Part shown: positions 8,821-18,725 of the stretch, piece by piece
Layout: each line of letters opens with the position of its first letter
Numbering within the stretch: the first letter of the stretch is position 1
Assembly (NCBI RefSeq): GCF_030407765.1
Contig: NZ_JASDCU010000007.1
Location: 145,418-209,417, forward strand
Source: Microbacterium sp. APC 3901
GTDB taxonomy: Bacteria; Actinomycetota; Actinomycetes; Actinomycetales; Microbacteriaceae
Direction of reading: 5' to 3'
DNA length: 64,000 bases
The notes under the pieces: generated by a model
Seen by the model: the letters and a program-made list of their open reading frames with translations, nothing else
Databases searched by the model: none
What the model was told of the DNA's origin: nothing
Translations under genes and position numbers: made by a program

Positions 8821-10088
8821 CTGCTCTCTCCATTCGGTGTGTGCCCGAGCGCGTCTCGGCGCCGGGTCAGGTGTGCGATCTCGGCGTCGTTGCTCGCCAA
8901 CGAGATCGCTCGGTCGTAGGCGTCCACGGCATCCGCTGGTCTGCCCGCTGCGCGCAGCAGCTCGGCCCGCGTCACATGCAAGCCGTGAAAGTCCGCCAGT
9001 TCATCGCGCAGCGACTCGACGATGACCATCGCCTGCTGCGGTGAGTCCCGCTCGGCGATCGCCACAGCTCTGCCGAGAGTGACGACCGGACTCGGGTCGA
9101 CGCGCTCCAGCTGCTCGTAGAGCTCGACGATGCGTTGCCAGTCGGTGTGCTCCGCATCCACTGCGGCCGCGTGCACCGCGTTGATCTGGGCGAGCAGCGT
9201 GTAGCGACCCGGCGCCGAGCCGCGCAGTCGGTCGAGAAGTGACAGGCCTTCGTCGATCAGCTCACGATTCCACAGCCCGCGGTCCTGCTCATCGAGCCGC
9301 ACCAGCTCGCCGTCAGCCGTGATCCGGGCCGGAGAGCGCGCCTCGCTGAGCAGCATCAGTGCCAGGATCCCCGCGACCTCTGCGTCGTCGGGCAGCAGCT
9401 CTCTCACGAGTCTGGTGAGCCGGATCGCCTCGGTGGTCAGCTCGGTGCGGATCGCCGGCGTCTCTGAGCCGGATGCGAAGTAGCCCTCGTTGAACACGAG
9501 ATAGAGCACTGCCAGCACCCCGTCGATGCGCACGCGCAGATCTTCAGGCGCGGGCACCTGATAGGGGATCTGCGCGGTCTTGATCTTCGACTTCGCCCGC
9601 GTGATGCGCTGCCGCACAGCGGATTCCTGCATCAGGAAGGCTCGCGCGATCTCCTCGACCGTGAGGCCGGCGACCACGCGCAGAGTCAGAGCGACGCGCC
9701 CTTCGAGCGACAGCGCCGGATGGCAGCACGTGAAGAGCAGGCGCAGCCGATCATCGTCGATGGCGCCGGTCGGCTCGGGAGGTTCGGGATCGTGCAGCAT
9801 CAGTGCCTCCCGCTGCTTCGCGTCGCGCGACGACTCCCGACGCAGCCGATCGATGGCCTTGCGATAGGCGGTGGTGGTGATCCATCCGCCCGGATTCGGT
9901 GGCACGCCCTCGGCCGGCCAGCGCTCGACAGCGGAGGCGAACGCCTCGGCCGCCATCTCTTCGGCGAGCCCGAGATCACCGCAGCGCCGAGTCAGCCCGG
10001 CGACGATCCGCGCCCACTCCTCGCGATAGACCTGGGCGACGCGCGCATCGACATCACCGGTTCGCGCCCGCCCGGCATCCGACGTCAT
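8817..10088 (-). CDS. ECF42-type sigma factor with C-terminal TPR extension
   Basis: 423 residues from the ATG at 10088, within the usual range for this group. Sigma region 2 covers about residues 12-85 (GLAEEMAAEAFASAVERWP), region 4 about 110-170 (LTVEEIARAFLMQESAVRQRI). A helical extension of about 240 residues (DUF6596/TPR-like; LYLVFNEGYFAS, GRAVAIAERDSP) follows and replaces the anti-sigma factor as the control element in ECF42 proteins. It is cotranscribed and coupled to the DGPF gene. Longer in-frame starts up to 10259 add only low-complexity sequence and were not chosen. Confidence 0.88.
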   Translation of the reverse strand: MTSDAGRARTGDVDARVAQVYREEWARIVAGLTRRCGDLGLAEEMAAEAFASAVERWPAEGVPPNPGGWITTTAYRKAIDRLRRESSRDAKQREALMLHDPEPPEPTGAIDDDRLRLLFTCCHPALSLEGRVALTLRVVAGLTVEEIARAFLMQESAVRQRITRAKSKIKTAQIPYQVPAPEDLRVRIDGVLAVLYLVFNEGYFASGSETPAIRTELTTEAIRLTRLVRELLPDDAEVAGILALMLLSEARSPARITADGELVRLDEQDRGLWNRELIDEGLSLLDRLRGSAPGRYTLLAQINAVHAAAVDAEHTDWQRIVELYEQLERVDPSPVVTLGRAVAIAERDSPQQAMVIVESLRDELADFHGLHVTRAELLRAAGRPADAVDAYDRAISLASNDAEIAHLTRRRDALGHTPNGESR

Positions 10089-10195
10089 CGCGTCATCCCG
10101 CACCGCGACCCCTGGATGGCGTCCCCTCGCGTCATGCGTGTTCTCTCCATCCGTTCGGACGAGCGGCACCTGCAGCGAACCGACCGTCACCACGA

Positions 10196-10381
10196 TCATT
10201 CCCCTTCGAGGGGTCGACGAGAAGACCCGCCCGCCCAGACGCGGCGAGCGCGAGCCCACAGCGACGGCCGCCTGGTCAAGCGGGGATGCTCGAGCGCGAC
10301 GCGGCGCCGCTCGATGGTCTGCTCTGCCTCCTCGGCCTCCAGCCGGTAGAGAACACTCGCCATCATCGGATCGTTGTACAC
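10196..10381 (-). CDS. small basic hypothetical protein
   Basis: 61 residues from a GTG at 10381 (an ATG six codons in is an alternative). The sequence begins YNDPMMASVLYRLEAEEAEQ, has an amphipathic charged helix rich in Glu and Arg and ends in a basic tail. The codon pattern looks coding, and short proteins of this kind are common beside regulatory genes in Microbacteriaceae, but I recognise no family. The Shine-Dalgarno is poor (GAGAGG about 14 nt upstream). Confidence 0.45.
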   Translation of the reverse strand: MYNDPMMASVLYRLEAEEAEQTIERRRVALEHPRLTRRPSLWARARRVWAGGSSRRPLEGE

Positions 10382-10590
10382 GTCGTCACCGCGCCTCTCG
10401 TCTGCGAGACCACCCGAAGCGGTCGCCTCCTACCTGCGCCACGAACGACGACGGCGGGATGCGACAACGAGGCGCGAAAAAGTCCGCACGACCTCGGAGC
10501 GTGAGCAACGCGCATGCATCCCGCACGCCCCCGTAGGCAAAGCGTGAGGATCGCGATATTCCGGTCTGCACGGGAGTTGTATCGAGTCTC

Positions 10591-10674
10591 GTGCTCGACA
10601 TCATCTACATCGCGCTGACTCTCGCGCTGTTCGCCCTCGTCTCTCTGGTCGCGAAGGGGGTGGAGCGACTGTGA
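10591..10674 (+). CDS. 27-residue membrane microprotein leading the kdp operon
   Basis: GTG at 10591 to TGA at 10674. The translation begins [19 protein letters not shown] and ends VAKGVERL: one transmembrane helix with a short basic end. The stop overlaps the kdpF start by 4 nt (GTGA), the coupling seen through the rest of the operon, which strongly suggests real translation. GGGAG lies about 14 nt upstream. It resembles KdpF in size but not sequence; a role in assembly or control of the Kdp complex is a guess. Confidence 0.65.
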   Translation: MLDIIYIALTLALFALVSLVAKGVERL

Positions 10675-10760
10675 TCGTCTTCGAGATCATCGCCGCCGCC
10701 CTCGCCGTGGCCGCCGTCGTCTACCTCGTGGTGGCTCTCGTCGCTCCGGAGAAGTTCTGA
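10671..10760 (+). CDS. kdpF: KdpF, small subunit of the K+-transporting ATPase
   Basis: 29 residues from a GTG: one hydrophobic helix ([19 protein letters not shown]) ending in APEKF. The size, single helix and PEKF-type end match KdpF, a lipid-like stabiliser of the KdpFABC complex in the membrane. It overlaps the preceding microprotein by 4 nt and the kdpA start by 1 nt (TGATG). Confidence 0.9.
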   Translation: MIVFEIIAAALAVAAVVYLVVALVAPEKF

Positions 10761-12445
10761 TGGGCGCCGGTTCCGAACTCTGGTTCGGCATCCTGCAGGC
10801 CGCCGTGCTCATCGTCGCCCTCGTGCTGCTCTACCGCCCCGTGGGCGACTACATGGCCCACGTATTCAGCACACCTCGTGACCTGAAGGCCGAGCGGGGC
10901 ATCTTCCGCCTGATCGGCGTCGACCCGGCATCCGAGCAGACCTGGCGGGCGTACGCACGCAGTGTCCTCGCGTTCTCGGTCGTCGGCCTGCTGCTGGTCT
11001 ACGGGCTGCAGCGTCTGCAGGGCTTCCTGCCCGAGTCGCTCGGTCTCCCCGCGGTGCCTGAGGGGCTCGCGTTCAACACCGCCGCGTCTTTCGTGGCGAA
11101 CACCAACTGGCAGTCGTATTCGCCCGAGCAGACCCTGGGCTACACCGTGCAGCTCGCGAGCCTCACGGTGCAGAACTTCGTCTCGGCCGCCGTCGGCCTG
11201 GCCGTCGCGGTCGCTCTGATCCGCGGCCTCTCGCGCCGCGGCTCGACCACGATCGGCAACTTCTGGGTCGACCTGATCCGCGGACTCGGACGCATCCTGC
11301 TGCCGATCGCTCTGATCGCCGCCATCGCGCTGATCGCGGGCGGCGTGGTGCAGAACTTCGCCGGCTTCACCGATGTGACCACTGTCTCCGGGGGCACGCA
11401 GACCATCCCCGGTGGGCCGGTCGCCTCACAGGAGGCCATCAAGCTGCTCGGCACCAACGGCGGCGGGTTCTACAACGCCAACTCGGCGCATCCGTTCGAG
11501 AACCCGACGGGGTGGACCAGCCTGCTGCAGATCCTGCTGATCCTCGTGATCCCGTTCTCGCTCCCGCGCACCTTCGGCCGCATGATCGGCGACAACCGCC
11601 AGGGCTACGCGATCGCCGCCGTGATGGGCACGATCTTCCTGATCTCGACCTTCGCGCTCTCGGCCCTCGAGCTCGCCGGCCGCGGTTCGGCACCCGAACT
11701 CGCGGGCGCCGCCATGGAGGGCAAAGAGGTGCGCTTCGGCATCCTCGGATCCACGCTCTTCGGCAGCGCCAGCACCCTCACTTCGACCGGCGCCGTCAAC
11801 TCGATGCACGACTCGTACACGGCGCTCGGCGGCATGATGCCGATGCTCAACATGATGCTCGGCGAGGTCGCCCCCGGCGGCGTCGGCTCTGGTCTGTACG
11901 GCATGCTCGTGCTCGCGATCATCGCGGTGTTCGTCGGCGGACTGCTCGTCGGCCGCACCCCCGAGTACCTCGGCAAGCGCATCGGCCCGAAAGAGATCAA
12001 GCTCGCGAGCCTCTACATCCTCGTGACGCCCACCCTCGTGCTGATCGGCACGGCACTGAGCTTCGCGATCCCCGGCATCCGTGCGGATGTCGAGGCGACC
12101 AGCATCCTGAATCCCGGCGTGCACGGCATGAGCGAGGTGCTCTACGCCTTCACCTCGGCATCGAACAACAACGGCTCCGCCTTCGCCGGCCTCACCGCGA
12201 ACACCCCGTGGTTCAACACCGCACTGGGCATCGCGATGCTGCTCGGGCGGTTCCTGCCGATCGTGCTCGTGCTGGCCCTCGCCGGATCCTTCGCCGCGCA
12301 GCAGCGCGTGCCGGAGAACACCGGAACCCTGCCGACGCACCGACCGCAGTTCGTCGGCCTGCTCACCGCCGTCACGGTCATCATCACGGCACTCACCTAC
12401 TTCCCCGTGCTCGCACTGGGACCCCTCGCTGAAGGACTCGTCTGA
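10760..12445 (+). CDS. kdpA: KdpA, potassium-channel subunit of the Kdp ATPase
   Basis: 561 residues, normal KdpA length. It is a multi-helix membrane protein of the superfamily of K+ transporters; selectivity-filter segments include [15 protein letters not shown] (around residue 230) and the later GVNSM-like [12 protein letters not shown] and [10 protein letters not shown] loops. It selects K+ and passes it through the tunnel to KdpB. The start overlaps kdpF by 1 nt and kdpB follows 1 nt after the stop. Confidence 0.97.
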   Translation: MGAGSELWFGILQAAVLIVALVLLYRPVGDYMAHVFSTPRDLKAERGIFRLIGVDPASEQTWRAYARSVLAFSVVGLLLVYGLQRLQGFLPESLGLPAVPEGLAFNTAASFVANTNWQSYSPEQTLGYTVQLASLTVQNFVSAAVGLAVAVALIRGLSRRGSTTIGNFWVDLIRGLGRILLPIALIAAIALIAGGVVQNFAGFTDVTTVSGGTQTIPGGPVASQEAIKLLGTNGGGFYNANSAHPFENPTGWTSLLQILLILVIPFSLPRTFGRMIGDNRQGYAIAAVMGTIFLISTFALSALELAGRGSAPELAGAAMEGKEVRFGILGSTLFGSASTLTSTGAVNSMHDSYTALGGMMPMLNMMLGEVAPGGVGSGLYGMLVLAIIAVFVGGLLVGRTPEYLGKRIGPKEIKLASLYILVTPTLVLIGTALSFAIPGIRADVEATSILNPGVHGMSEVLYAFTSASNNNGSAFAGLTANTPWFNTALGIAMLLGRFLPIVLVLALAGSFAAQQRVPENTGTLPTHRPQFVGLLTAVTVIITALTYFPVLALGPLAEGLV

Positions 12446-12446
12446 C

Positions 12447-14585
12447 ATGACCATCATCACCACACCATCGGAGCAGCAGGATGCTGCGGCATCCACCCCC
12501 GCCGAACCTCCCCGCGCGTTCGGCTGGGCTCAGCTGACCCAGGCTCTGCCGGGCGCGCTGCGCAAGCTCAACCCCGCGTCCCTCGTGCGCAATCCTGTGA
12601 TGCTGCTCGTCTGGGTAGGCGCCGCGTTCACGACCGTGCTCGCGATCGCCGAGCCGTTCCTGGGTGGGCCGGCCGACTCGGGCGGAACCCCGGTGCCCGC
12701 GCCGTTCACCTGGGGCATCGCGATCTGGCTGTGGCTGACCGTGCTGTTCGCCAACGTCGCAGAGTCCGTGGCCGAAGGCCGCGGCAAGGCGCAGGCCGCG
12801 AGCCTGCGCAAGACCCGCACCAGCACGATGGCGCGCAAGGTCGTCCGCTACGACGCCGGCGCGGATGCCACGGCAGAGCGCTCCGAGACGGTCGACGTCT
12901 CGTCTGTCGAGCTGCAGCGCGACGACATCGTGATCGTCACGGCGGGCGAGCTGATCCCCGGCGACGGTGACATCATCGCCGGCATCGCCACCGTCGACGA
13001 GTCGGCCATCACGGGCGAGAGCGCCCCGGTCGTCCGCGAATCCGGCGGCGACCGCAGCGCCGTCACCGGTGGCACCCGTGTGCTCTCGGACCGCATCGTC
13101 GTGCGCATCACCTCGAAGCCCGGCGAGACGTTCGTCGACCGCATGATCGCGCTCGTCGAGGGCGCCAGTCGCCAGCGGACGCCCAACGAGATCGCGCTCA
13201 ACATCCTGCTCGCGAGCCTGTCGATCGTGTTCGTCGTCGTGGTGCTGGCGCTCAACCCGATCGCGTCGTACGCGGCCTCGCCCGTCAGCATCCCGGTACT
13301 CATCGCCCTGCTCGTCTGCCTGATCCCCACCACGATCGGCGCCCTGCTCTCGGCCATCGGCATCGCCGGCATGGACCGTCTCGTGCAGCGCAACGTACTC
13401 GCGATGTCGGGCCGTGCCGTCGAGGCCGCGGGTGACGTGACGACCCTGCTGCTCGACAAGACCGGAACCATCACCTACGGCAACCGCCGCGCTCACGAGG
13501 TGCTGCCGCTCGCAGGGGTCGACGCAGACGAACTGCTGCGCGTCGCCGCGCTGTCGTCGCTCGCCGACCCCACACCCGAAGGCGCGTCGATCGTCGAGTT
13601 GGCGGCCGCCCACGGCATCCGGATCGACAAGCCGGCGGATGCCGTGGTCGTGCCCTTCACCGCACAGACCCGCATGTCGGGTCTCGACCTCGCGGACGGC
13701 ACGCAGATCCGCAAGGGCGCCGGCTCGGCGGTGAGCGCATGGATGGGGCTCGACACGGATGCTGAGCTGACCGACCTCACCGACCGCGTCGCGTCGAGCG
13801 GCGGCACCCCCTTGGTCGTCGCCGTGAAGCCTGCCGAGGGCGCCGGCGAAGTGCTCGGCGTCGTGCACCTCAAGGACATCGTGAAGGACGGCCTGCGCGA
13901 GCGGTTCGAAGAGCTGCGCAGCATGGGCATCCGTACGGTCATGATCACGGGCGACAACCCGCTGACCGCCGCCGCGATCGCGAAGGAGGCCGGGGTCGAC
14001 GACTTCCTCGCCGAGGCGACTCCGGAGCAGAAGCTCGAGCTGATCAAGCGCGAGCAGGAGGGCGGCCGACTCGTCGCCATGACCGGCGACGGCACGAACG
14101 ACGCCCCGGCGCTCGCCCAGGCCGACGTCGGCGTCGCGATGAACACCGGCACGTCGGCCGCGAAGGAGGCCGGCAACATGGTCGACCTCGATTCGGATCC
14201 GACCAAGCTCATCGACATCGTGCGCATCGGCAAGCAGCTGCTCATCACCCGAGGAGCCCTCACGACGTTCTCGCTCGCGAACGACATCGCCAAGTACTTC
14301 GCCATCATCCCGGCGATGTTCATGGGCGTCTTCCCCGGGCTCGCGGCGCTCAACATCATGCAGCTGCACTCGCCGGCATCCGCCGTCACCAGCGCAATCA
14401 TCTTCAACGCGATCGTGATCGTCTTCCTGATTCCGCTCGCTCTTCGCGGCGTGAAGTACCGGCCGGCGAGCGCCTCGCAGATCCTGCAGCGCAACCTGCT
14501 CGTCTACGGCCTCGGCGGAGTGATCGCGCCGTTCATCGGCATCAAGCTGATCGACCTCGTCATCACCCTCATCCCCGGCTTCTGA
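12447..14585 (+). CDS. kdpB: KdpB, P-type ATPase subunit
   Basis: 712 residues. The P-type ATPase signatures are intact: actuator TGES (residues 189-192), phosphorylated Asp337 in DKTGT, KGAGS in the nucleotide domain and hinge [10 protein letters not shown] near residue 550. It hydrolyses ATP to drive K+ uptake with KdpA. The N-terminus carries a short Ser/Thr/Pro-rich stretch before the first helix. Translation is tightly linked to kdpA. Confidence 0.97.
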   Translation: MTIITTPSEQQDAAASTPAEPPRAFGWAQLTQALPGALRKLNPASLVRNPVMLLVWVGAAFTTVLAIAEPFLGGPADSGGTPVPAPFTWGIAIWLWLTVLFANVAESVAEGRGKAQAASLRKTRTSTMARKVVRYDAGADATAERSETVDVSSVELQRDDIVIVTAGELIPGDGDIIAGIATVDESAITGESAPVVRESGGDRSAVTGGTRVLSDRIVVRITSKPGETFVDRMIALVEGASRQRTPNEIALNILLASLSIVFVVVVLALNPIASYAASPVSIPVLIALLVCLIPTTIGALLSAIGIAGMDRLVQRNVLAMSGRAVEAAGDVTTLLLDKTGTITYGNRRAHEVLPLAGVDADELLRVAALSSLADPTPEGASIVELAAAHGIRIDKPADAVVVPFTAQTRMSGLDLADGTQIRKGAGSAVSAWMGLDTDAELTDLTDRVASSGGTPLVVAVKPAEGAGEVLGVVHLKDIVKDGLRERFEELRSMGIRTVMITGDNPLTAAAIAKEAGVDDFLAEATPEQKLELIKREQEGGRLVAMTGDGTNDAPALAQADVGVAMNTGTSAAKEAGNMVDLDSDPTKLIDIVRIGKQLLITRGALTTFSLANDIAKYFAIIPAMFMGVFPGLAALNIMQLHSPASAVTSAIIFNAIVIVFLIPLALRGVKYRPASASQILQRNLLVYGLGGVIAPFIGIKLIDLVITLIPGF

Positions 14586-14610
14586 CGATTCAGACCCTGA
14601 AAGGCATCCC

Positions 14611-15210
14611 ATGTCCTCCACCCGCACCACGGCCCGCACCGCCGGCGTCGCCATCCGCGCGATGCTCGTACTCACCCTCATACTCGGCGTCGGGTACACG
14701 CTCGTCGTCACCGGCATCGGGCAGCTGCTGCTTCCGTGGCAGGCGAACGGCTCGCCGCTCGCCGACGACAAGGGCAGCTCGCTGATCGGTCAGTCCTTCA
14801 CGGATGCCGACGGCGCGGCGCTTCCCGAGTACTTCCAGTCGCGACCCTCTGCCGCGGGTGACGGCTACGACGGAACCAGCTCGGGCGGCAGCAACCTCGG
14901 GCCGGAGAACGCCGATCTCGTCGCGTCGATCGCCGAGCGCCAGGCGGCCATCGCCGAGCGCGAGGGTGTGAGCGTCAGCGATGTGCCGGCCGACGCGGTG
15001 ACGGCATCCGGCTCGGGCCTCGACCCGCACATCAGCATCGCCTACGCCCTGCTGCAGGTGCCGCGGGTGGCCGCCGAGCGCGGTCTGCCCGAGCAGCAGG
15101 TGCACGACCTGGTGGAGTCTAGGATTCAAGGGCGGGATCTGGGATTCCTCGGCGAAGAACGCATCAACGTCGCCGAACTCAATCTCGCGCTCGATGAGCA
15201 GGAGGGCTGA
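14611..15210 (+). CDS. kdpC: KdpC, assembly/periplasmic subunit of the Kdp ATPase
   Basis: 199 residues: one N-terminal transmembrane helix (AMLVLTLILGVGYTLVVTGI) and an extracytoplasmic domain with the family segments YFQSRPSAAGDGYD, SGGSNLGPEN and SGSGLDPHIS. KdpC stabilises the complex and may raise ATP affinity. GAAAGG precedes the ATG. The stop overlaps the kdpD start by 1 nt. Confidence 0.96.
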   Translation: MSSTRTTARTAGVAIRAMLVLTLILGVGYTLVVTGIGQLLLPWQANGSPLADDKGSSLIGQSFTDADGAALPEYFQSRPSAAGDGYDGTSSGGSNLGPENADLVASIAERQAAIAEREGVSVSDVPADAVTASGSGLDPHISIAYALLQVPRVAAERGLPEQQVHDLVESRIQGRDLGFLGEERINVAELNLALDEQEG

Positions 15211-17747
15211 TGACGCCAGAGCGGATGCCGCGGCGCGGCCGACTCCGCGTGCTGCTCGGCGCCGCGCCCGGTGTCGGCAAGACCTACGAGATGCTCGTCG
15301 AAGGTCGCCGACTGCTCGATGAGGGCCGCGACATCGTGATCGCGATCGTCGAGACGCATGAGCGCGCAGCGACGGCGGCGCAGACCATCGGCATCCCCGA
15401 GGTTCCCCGTCGCACCGATCTGCATCGAGGCGTGCCGCTGAGCGAGATGGACCTGGAGGCGGTGCTCGCGCGTCGCCCCGAGATCGCCCTCGTCGACGAG
15501 CTCGCCCACACCAACACCCCCGGTTCACGGAACACGAAGCGCTGGCAGGACGTCGACGCGCTGCTCGATGCCGGCATCGACGTCGTCACCACGGTGAACG
15601 TGCAGCACATCGAATCGCTGAACGCGGTGGTCGAGAAGATCACCGGGATCGCGCAGCAGGAGACGATCCCGGATGCCGTGGTGCGCGCCGCCGACGAGAT
15701 CGAGGTCGTCGACCTCGCCCCGCAGTCGCTGCGTGACCGACTGTCGGCAGGTCTCGTGTATCCGGCCGAGCGCATCGATGCCGCGCTGTCGAACTACTTC
15801 CGCCTCGGCAACCTCACCGCGCTGCGCGAGCTCGCACTGCTGTGGCTCGCCGACGAGGTCGACAGCGCGTTGCGCAGCTATCGCGCCGACCATGGCATCG
15901 AGGGCACCTGGCAAGCGCGGGAGCGCGTGGTCGTCGCCCTCACCGGCGGCCCCGAGGGCGAGACCCTGCTGCGCCGAGGCGCCAGGATCGCCGCCCGCTC
16001 GGCCGGCGGGGAACTGCTCGCCGTGCACATCGCCGCGCAAGACGGCCTCCGAGACGAGACCCCCGGCGCCTTGGCCGCTCAGCGCTCGCTGGTCGAGTCT
16101 CTCGGCGGCAGCTTCCACCAGATCATCGGCGACGACATCCCCGGCACACTCGTCGAGTTCGCGCACGGGGCCGATGCCACGCAGCTCGTCATCGGCGTCA
16201 GCCGACGCGGACGACTTGCGGCTGCTCTGACCGGTCCGGGCATCGGATCGGAGGTCATCCGCCGCTCCGGCGACATCGACGTGCACATCGTGACGCACGC
16301 AGCCGCGGGCGGACGCGCCGCACTCCCCCGCATCACCGGCGGAGCCCTCGGCTGGCGTCGTCAGCTGCTCGGCTTCGTGATCGCGCTCGTCATCGGACCG
16401 CTCCTCTCCTGGGCGATGTTCGCCTACCGCAGCCCGGAGTCGATCACGGTCGAGGTGCTGGCGTTCCAGCTGCTCGTGGTGGTCGTCGCCCTGGTGGGCG
16501 GTCTTCGACCTGCCGTCTTCGCAGCCGTCCTGTCGGGCATCACGCTGGACTTCCTGTTCGTCTCGCCGATCTTCACCATCACGATCGCGCATCCGCTGCA
16601 CGTGCTCGCCCTCGCGCTGTACGTCGTGATCGCCGTTCTCGTCAGCATCATCGTCGACCAGGCCGCCCGGCGAGCCCGCACCGCCCAGCGCGCCGCCGCC
16701 GAGGCCGAGCTGCTGGCCGCCGTCGCCGGCAATGTGCTCCGCGGAGACAACGCCGTGCTCGCCATGGTCAGCCGCACTCGTGAGGCGTTCGGCCTCACCG
16801 GCGTGCGCTTGCTCACCGCCGACGGCGAGGTGCTGGCGAGCGACGGCGAACCGGTGCCCGACGGCAGAGCCACCTCGATTCCCGTCGGGGCAGGCGGGTC
16901 GGCACCCGCCGTGCTCGAACTGCACGGAGAACCGCTCGACACCCCCGCCCGGCGTCTGCTCGACGCGATCGTCGCCCAACTCGCCGCCGCGATCGAGCAT
17001 ACCGATCTGCGCGCCACCGCCCGCGAGGTCGCTGCTCTCGCCGAGACCGACCAGGTGCGCAGCGCCCTGCTCTCGGCGGTCAGCCACGACCTGCGTCGCC
17101 CCCTCGCCTCGGCCGTCGCGGCGATCGGTGGACTCCGCGGGGCGCACGGCCTGTCGGCATCCGATCGTGAAGAGCTGCTCGCCACGGCGGATGAGAGCCT
17201 CGCCACCCTGTCGTCGCTCGTGACCGATCTGCTCGATGTCAGCCGCGTGCAGGCCGGCGTTCTCGCCGTCTCGAACATGCGACTCGACGTCGCGGGTCCC
17301 GTGCTCGCGGCCGTCGACGAACTCGCTCTCGGTCCCGACGACGTGGAGCTGGCGTTGGATGCCGACCTGCCGGCCGTGGCGGCCGATCCGGTACTGCTGC
17401 AGCGGGTGCTCGTGAACGTCATCGCGAACGCGCACCGGCACGCTCCGACCGACAGTCGCGTGATCGTGTCGACGAGCACCATCGGCGACCACGCCGAGAT
17501 CCGCATCGTCGACCGGGGCAAGGGTGTGCCGGCCGAGAATCACGACCGCATCTTCCAGCCGTTCCAGCGTCTCGGCGACACCGACAACACCGCCGGCCTC
17601 GGCCTCGGCCTCGCGCTGTCGCGCGGGTTCACCGAGGGCATGGGCGGTACCCTGACACCCGAGGACACCCCGGGTGGTGGACTCACCATGGTCATCTCAC
17701 TGCCGCTGGCAGGAGAACACGATCTCACGCAGGAGGAGACGGAGTGA
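15210..17747 (+). CDS. kdpD: KdpD, K+/turgor sensor histidine kinase
   Basis: 845 residues, slightly shorter than the E. coli protein. Order: KdpD N-terminal domain with Walker A GAAPGVGKT (residues 17-25) and LVDELAHTNTPGSRN, a universal-stress-like segment (about 235-355), four close transmembrane helices (about 385-480), a GAF-like region, then the kinase with H626 in SAVSHDLRRP, the N box NVIANAHRHAP and glycine boxes DRGKGVP and GLGLGLAL. It phosphorylates KdpE when K+ is limiting. It overlaps kdpC by 1 nt and kdpE by 4 nt. Confidence 0.96.
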   Translation: MTPERMPRRGRLRVLLGAAPGVGKTYEMLVEGRRLLDEGRDIVIAIVETHERAATAAQTIGIPEVPRRTDLHRGVPLSEMDLEAVLARRPEIALVDELAHTNTPGSRNTKRWQDVDALLDAGIDVVTTVNVQHIESLNAVVEKITGIAQQETIPDAVVRAADEIEVVDLAPQSLRDRLSAGLVYPAERIDAALSNYFRLGNLTALRELALLWLADEVDSALRSYRADHGIEGTWQARERVVVALTGGPEGETLLRRGARIAARSAGGELLAVHIAAQDGLRDETPGALAAQRSLVESLGGSFHQIIGDDIPGTLVEFAHGADATQLVIGVSRRGRLAAALTGPGIGSEVIRRSGDIDVHIVTHAAAGGRAALPRITGGALGWRRQLLGFVIALVIGPLLSWAMFAYRSPESITVEVLAFQLLVVVVALVGGLRPAVFAAVLSGITLDFLFVSPIFTITIAHPLHVLALALYVVIAVLVSIIVDQAARRARTAQRAAAEAELLAAVAGNVLRGDNAVLAMVSRTREAFGLTGVRLLTADGEVLASDGEPVPDGRATSIPVGAGGSAPAVLELHGEPLDTPARRLLDAIVAQLAAAIEHTDLRATAREVAALAETDQVRSALLSAVSHDLRRPLASAVAAIGGLRGAHGLSASDREELLATADESLATLSSLVTDLLDVSRVQAGVLAVSNMRLDVAGPVLAAVDELALGPDDVELALDADLPAVAADPVLLQRVLVNVIANAHRHAPTDSRVIVSTSTIGDHAEIRIVDRGKGVPAENHDRIFQPFQRLGDTDNTAGLGLGLALSRGFTEGMGGTLTPEDTPGGGLTMVISLPLAGEHDLTQEETE

Positions 17748-18415
17748 AGCTCCTCATCGCCGATGACGACCCGCAGATGGTGCGGGCGTTGCGCATCACC
17801 CTCGCCGCCCACGGCTACGAGGTGGTCGTGGCCGCCGACGGTGCCGCAGCCGTCGCCGCCGCCGCGCAGACGCACCCCGACATCATCATGCTCGACCTCG
17901 GCATGCCGCGGCTCGACGGCATCGAGGTGATCCAGGCGCTGCGCGGGTGGACGGCCGTGCCGATCATCGTCGTCTCGGGTCGCACCGGGTCGGCCGACAA
18001 GGTCGAGGCGCTGGATGCCGGAGCCGACGACTTCGTCACCAAGCCGTTCCAGGTCGACGAGCTGCTCGCGCGGCTGCGGGCGCTGTCGCGTCGATCGGTG
18101 CCAGCCGGCGGCGAGTCGACCGTCGGATTCGGTGACGTCGTGGTCGACCTCGCGACGAAGACGGTGACGCGAGCGGGTTCCCGGGTGCACCTCACCCCCA
18201 CCGAATGGCGCATGCTCGAGCATCTCGCCCGGCATCCCGGTGCCCTGGTGACCCGGCAGGATCTGCTGAAGGAGATCTGGGGCAGCGAGCAGGTCTCCGA
18301 CTCGGGCTACCTGCGGCTCTACATGTCGCAGCTGCGCAAGAAGCTCGAGGCCGAGCCCAGCGCCCCCGCGCATCTGCTCACCGAGTCGGGGATGGGCTAC
18401 CGGCTCGTGCTCTGA
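17744..18415 (+). CDS. kdpE: KdpE, OmpR-type response regulator
   Basis: 223 residues from a GTG that overlaps the kdpD stop (GTGA). The receiver domain has the acidic triplet DDD at 7-9, phospho-acceptor Asp51 (IIMLDLGMPRLDG) and Lys in VTKPFQ; a winged-helix DNA-binding domain follows (HLTPTEWRMLEHLARHPGAL and SGYLRLYMSQLRKKLE). It is expected to activate transcription from the promoter upstream of the microprotein/kdpF, which I could not define precisely. Confidence 0.95.
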   Translation: MKLLIADDDPQMVRALRITLAAHGYEVVVAADGAAAVAAAAQTHPDIIMLDLGMPRLDGIEVIQALRGWTAVPIIVVSGRTGSADKVEALDAGADDFVTKPFQVDELLARLRALSRRSVPAGGESTVGFGDVVVDLATKTVTRAGSRVHLTPTEWRMLEHLARHPGALVTRQDLLKEIWGSEQVSDSGYLRLYMSQLRKKLEAEPSAPAHLLTESGMGYRLVL

Positions 18416-18421
18416 GCCGGT

Positions 18422-18694
18422 CTAGCGGCGGGTGATCGTGACCTCGACGGTGTCGCCGATGTCCTTGCCCAGCGACTTCCGCACCTTCGCGTTCAGCGAC
18501 ACCATGTGTGCACCCGTACCGGTCACCATCGCGCCGACGTTCTCGAGCTTCACATCGTCTATCAGCGCGTCGACCCTGACCGTCTTGCCCGTGCCGAAGA
18601 ACTCGGCGGAGCCGGGTATCTCGACGCAACTCCACGTCTCGCCCTTGACCTCGACACCGATCGTCGTGTGAAAGCTCAGCTGATCTGCACTCAT
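18422..18694 (-). CDS. DUF1905 family protein
   Basis: 90 residues spanning the DUF1905 beta-barrel: FHTTIGVEVKGETWSCVEIPG, then VRVDALIDDVKLENVGAMVTG and a C-terminal LGKDIGDTVEVTITRR. Such domains occur alone or fused to YdeI-like (OmdA) domains; the biochemical role is unknown. It is convergent with kdpE, with only 6 nt between the stops. Confidence 0.88.
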   Translation of the reverse strand: MSADQLSFHTTIGVEVKGETWSCVEIPGSAEFFGTGKTVRVDALIDDVKLENVGAMVTGTGAHMVSLNAKVRKSLGKDIGDTVEVTITRR

Positions 18695-18725
18695 GGGAAC
18701 AGGCTATTCGGGACCGAGCGCTGCG

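Noticed and set aside
7195..8919. 574-residue + strand reading frame
   Set aside because: It is antisense to the permease and YCII genes, rich in Arg/Asp/His/Gln, and has no domain or ribosome site: a GC-rich shadow.
10382..10590. c-di-AMP (ydaO) riboswitch upstream of kdp
   Set aside because: I looked for the conserved riboswitch core and stems and saw none; only weak promoter-like words are present.
10386..10604. 72-residue - strand frame upstream of kdp
   Set aside because: Composition is random-like and it covers the probable kdp promoter.
12393..14771. 792-residue - strand reading frame across kdpB
   Set aside because: Antisense to the unmistakable kdpB gene; composition is typical of a shadow frame.
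15525..17543. 672-residue - strand reading frame across kdpD
   Set aside because: Antisense to kdpD and without motifs; a shadow of GC-rich codons.
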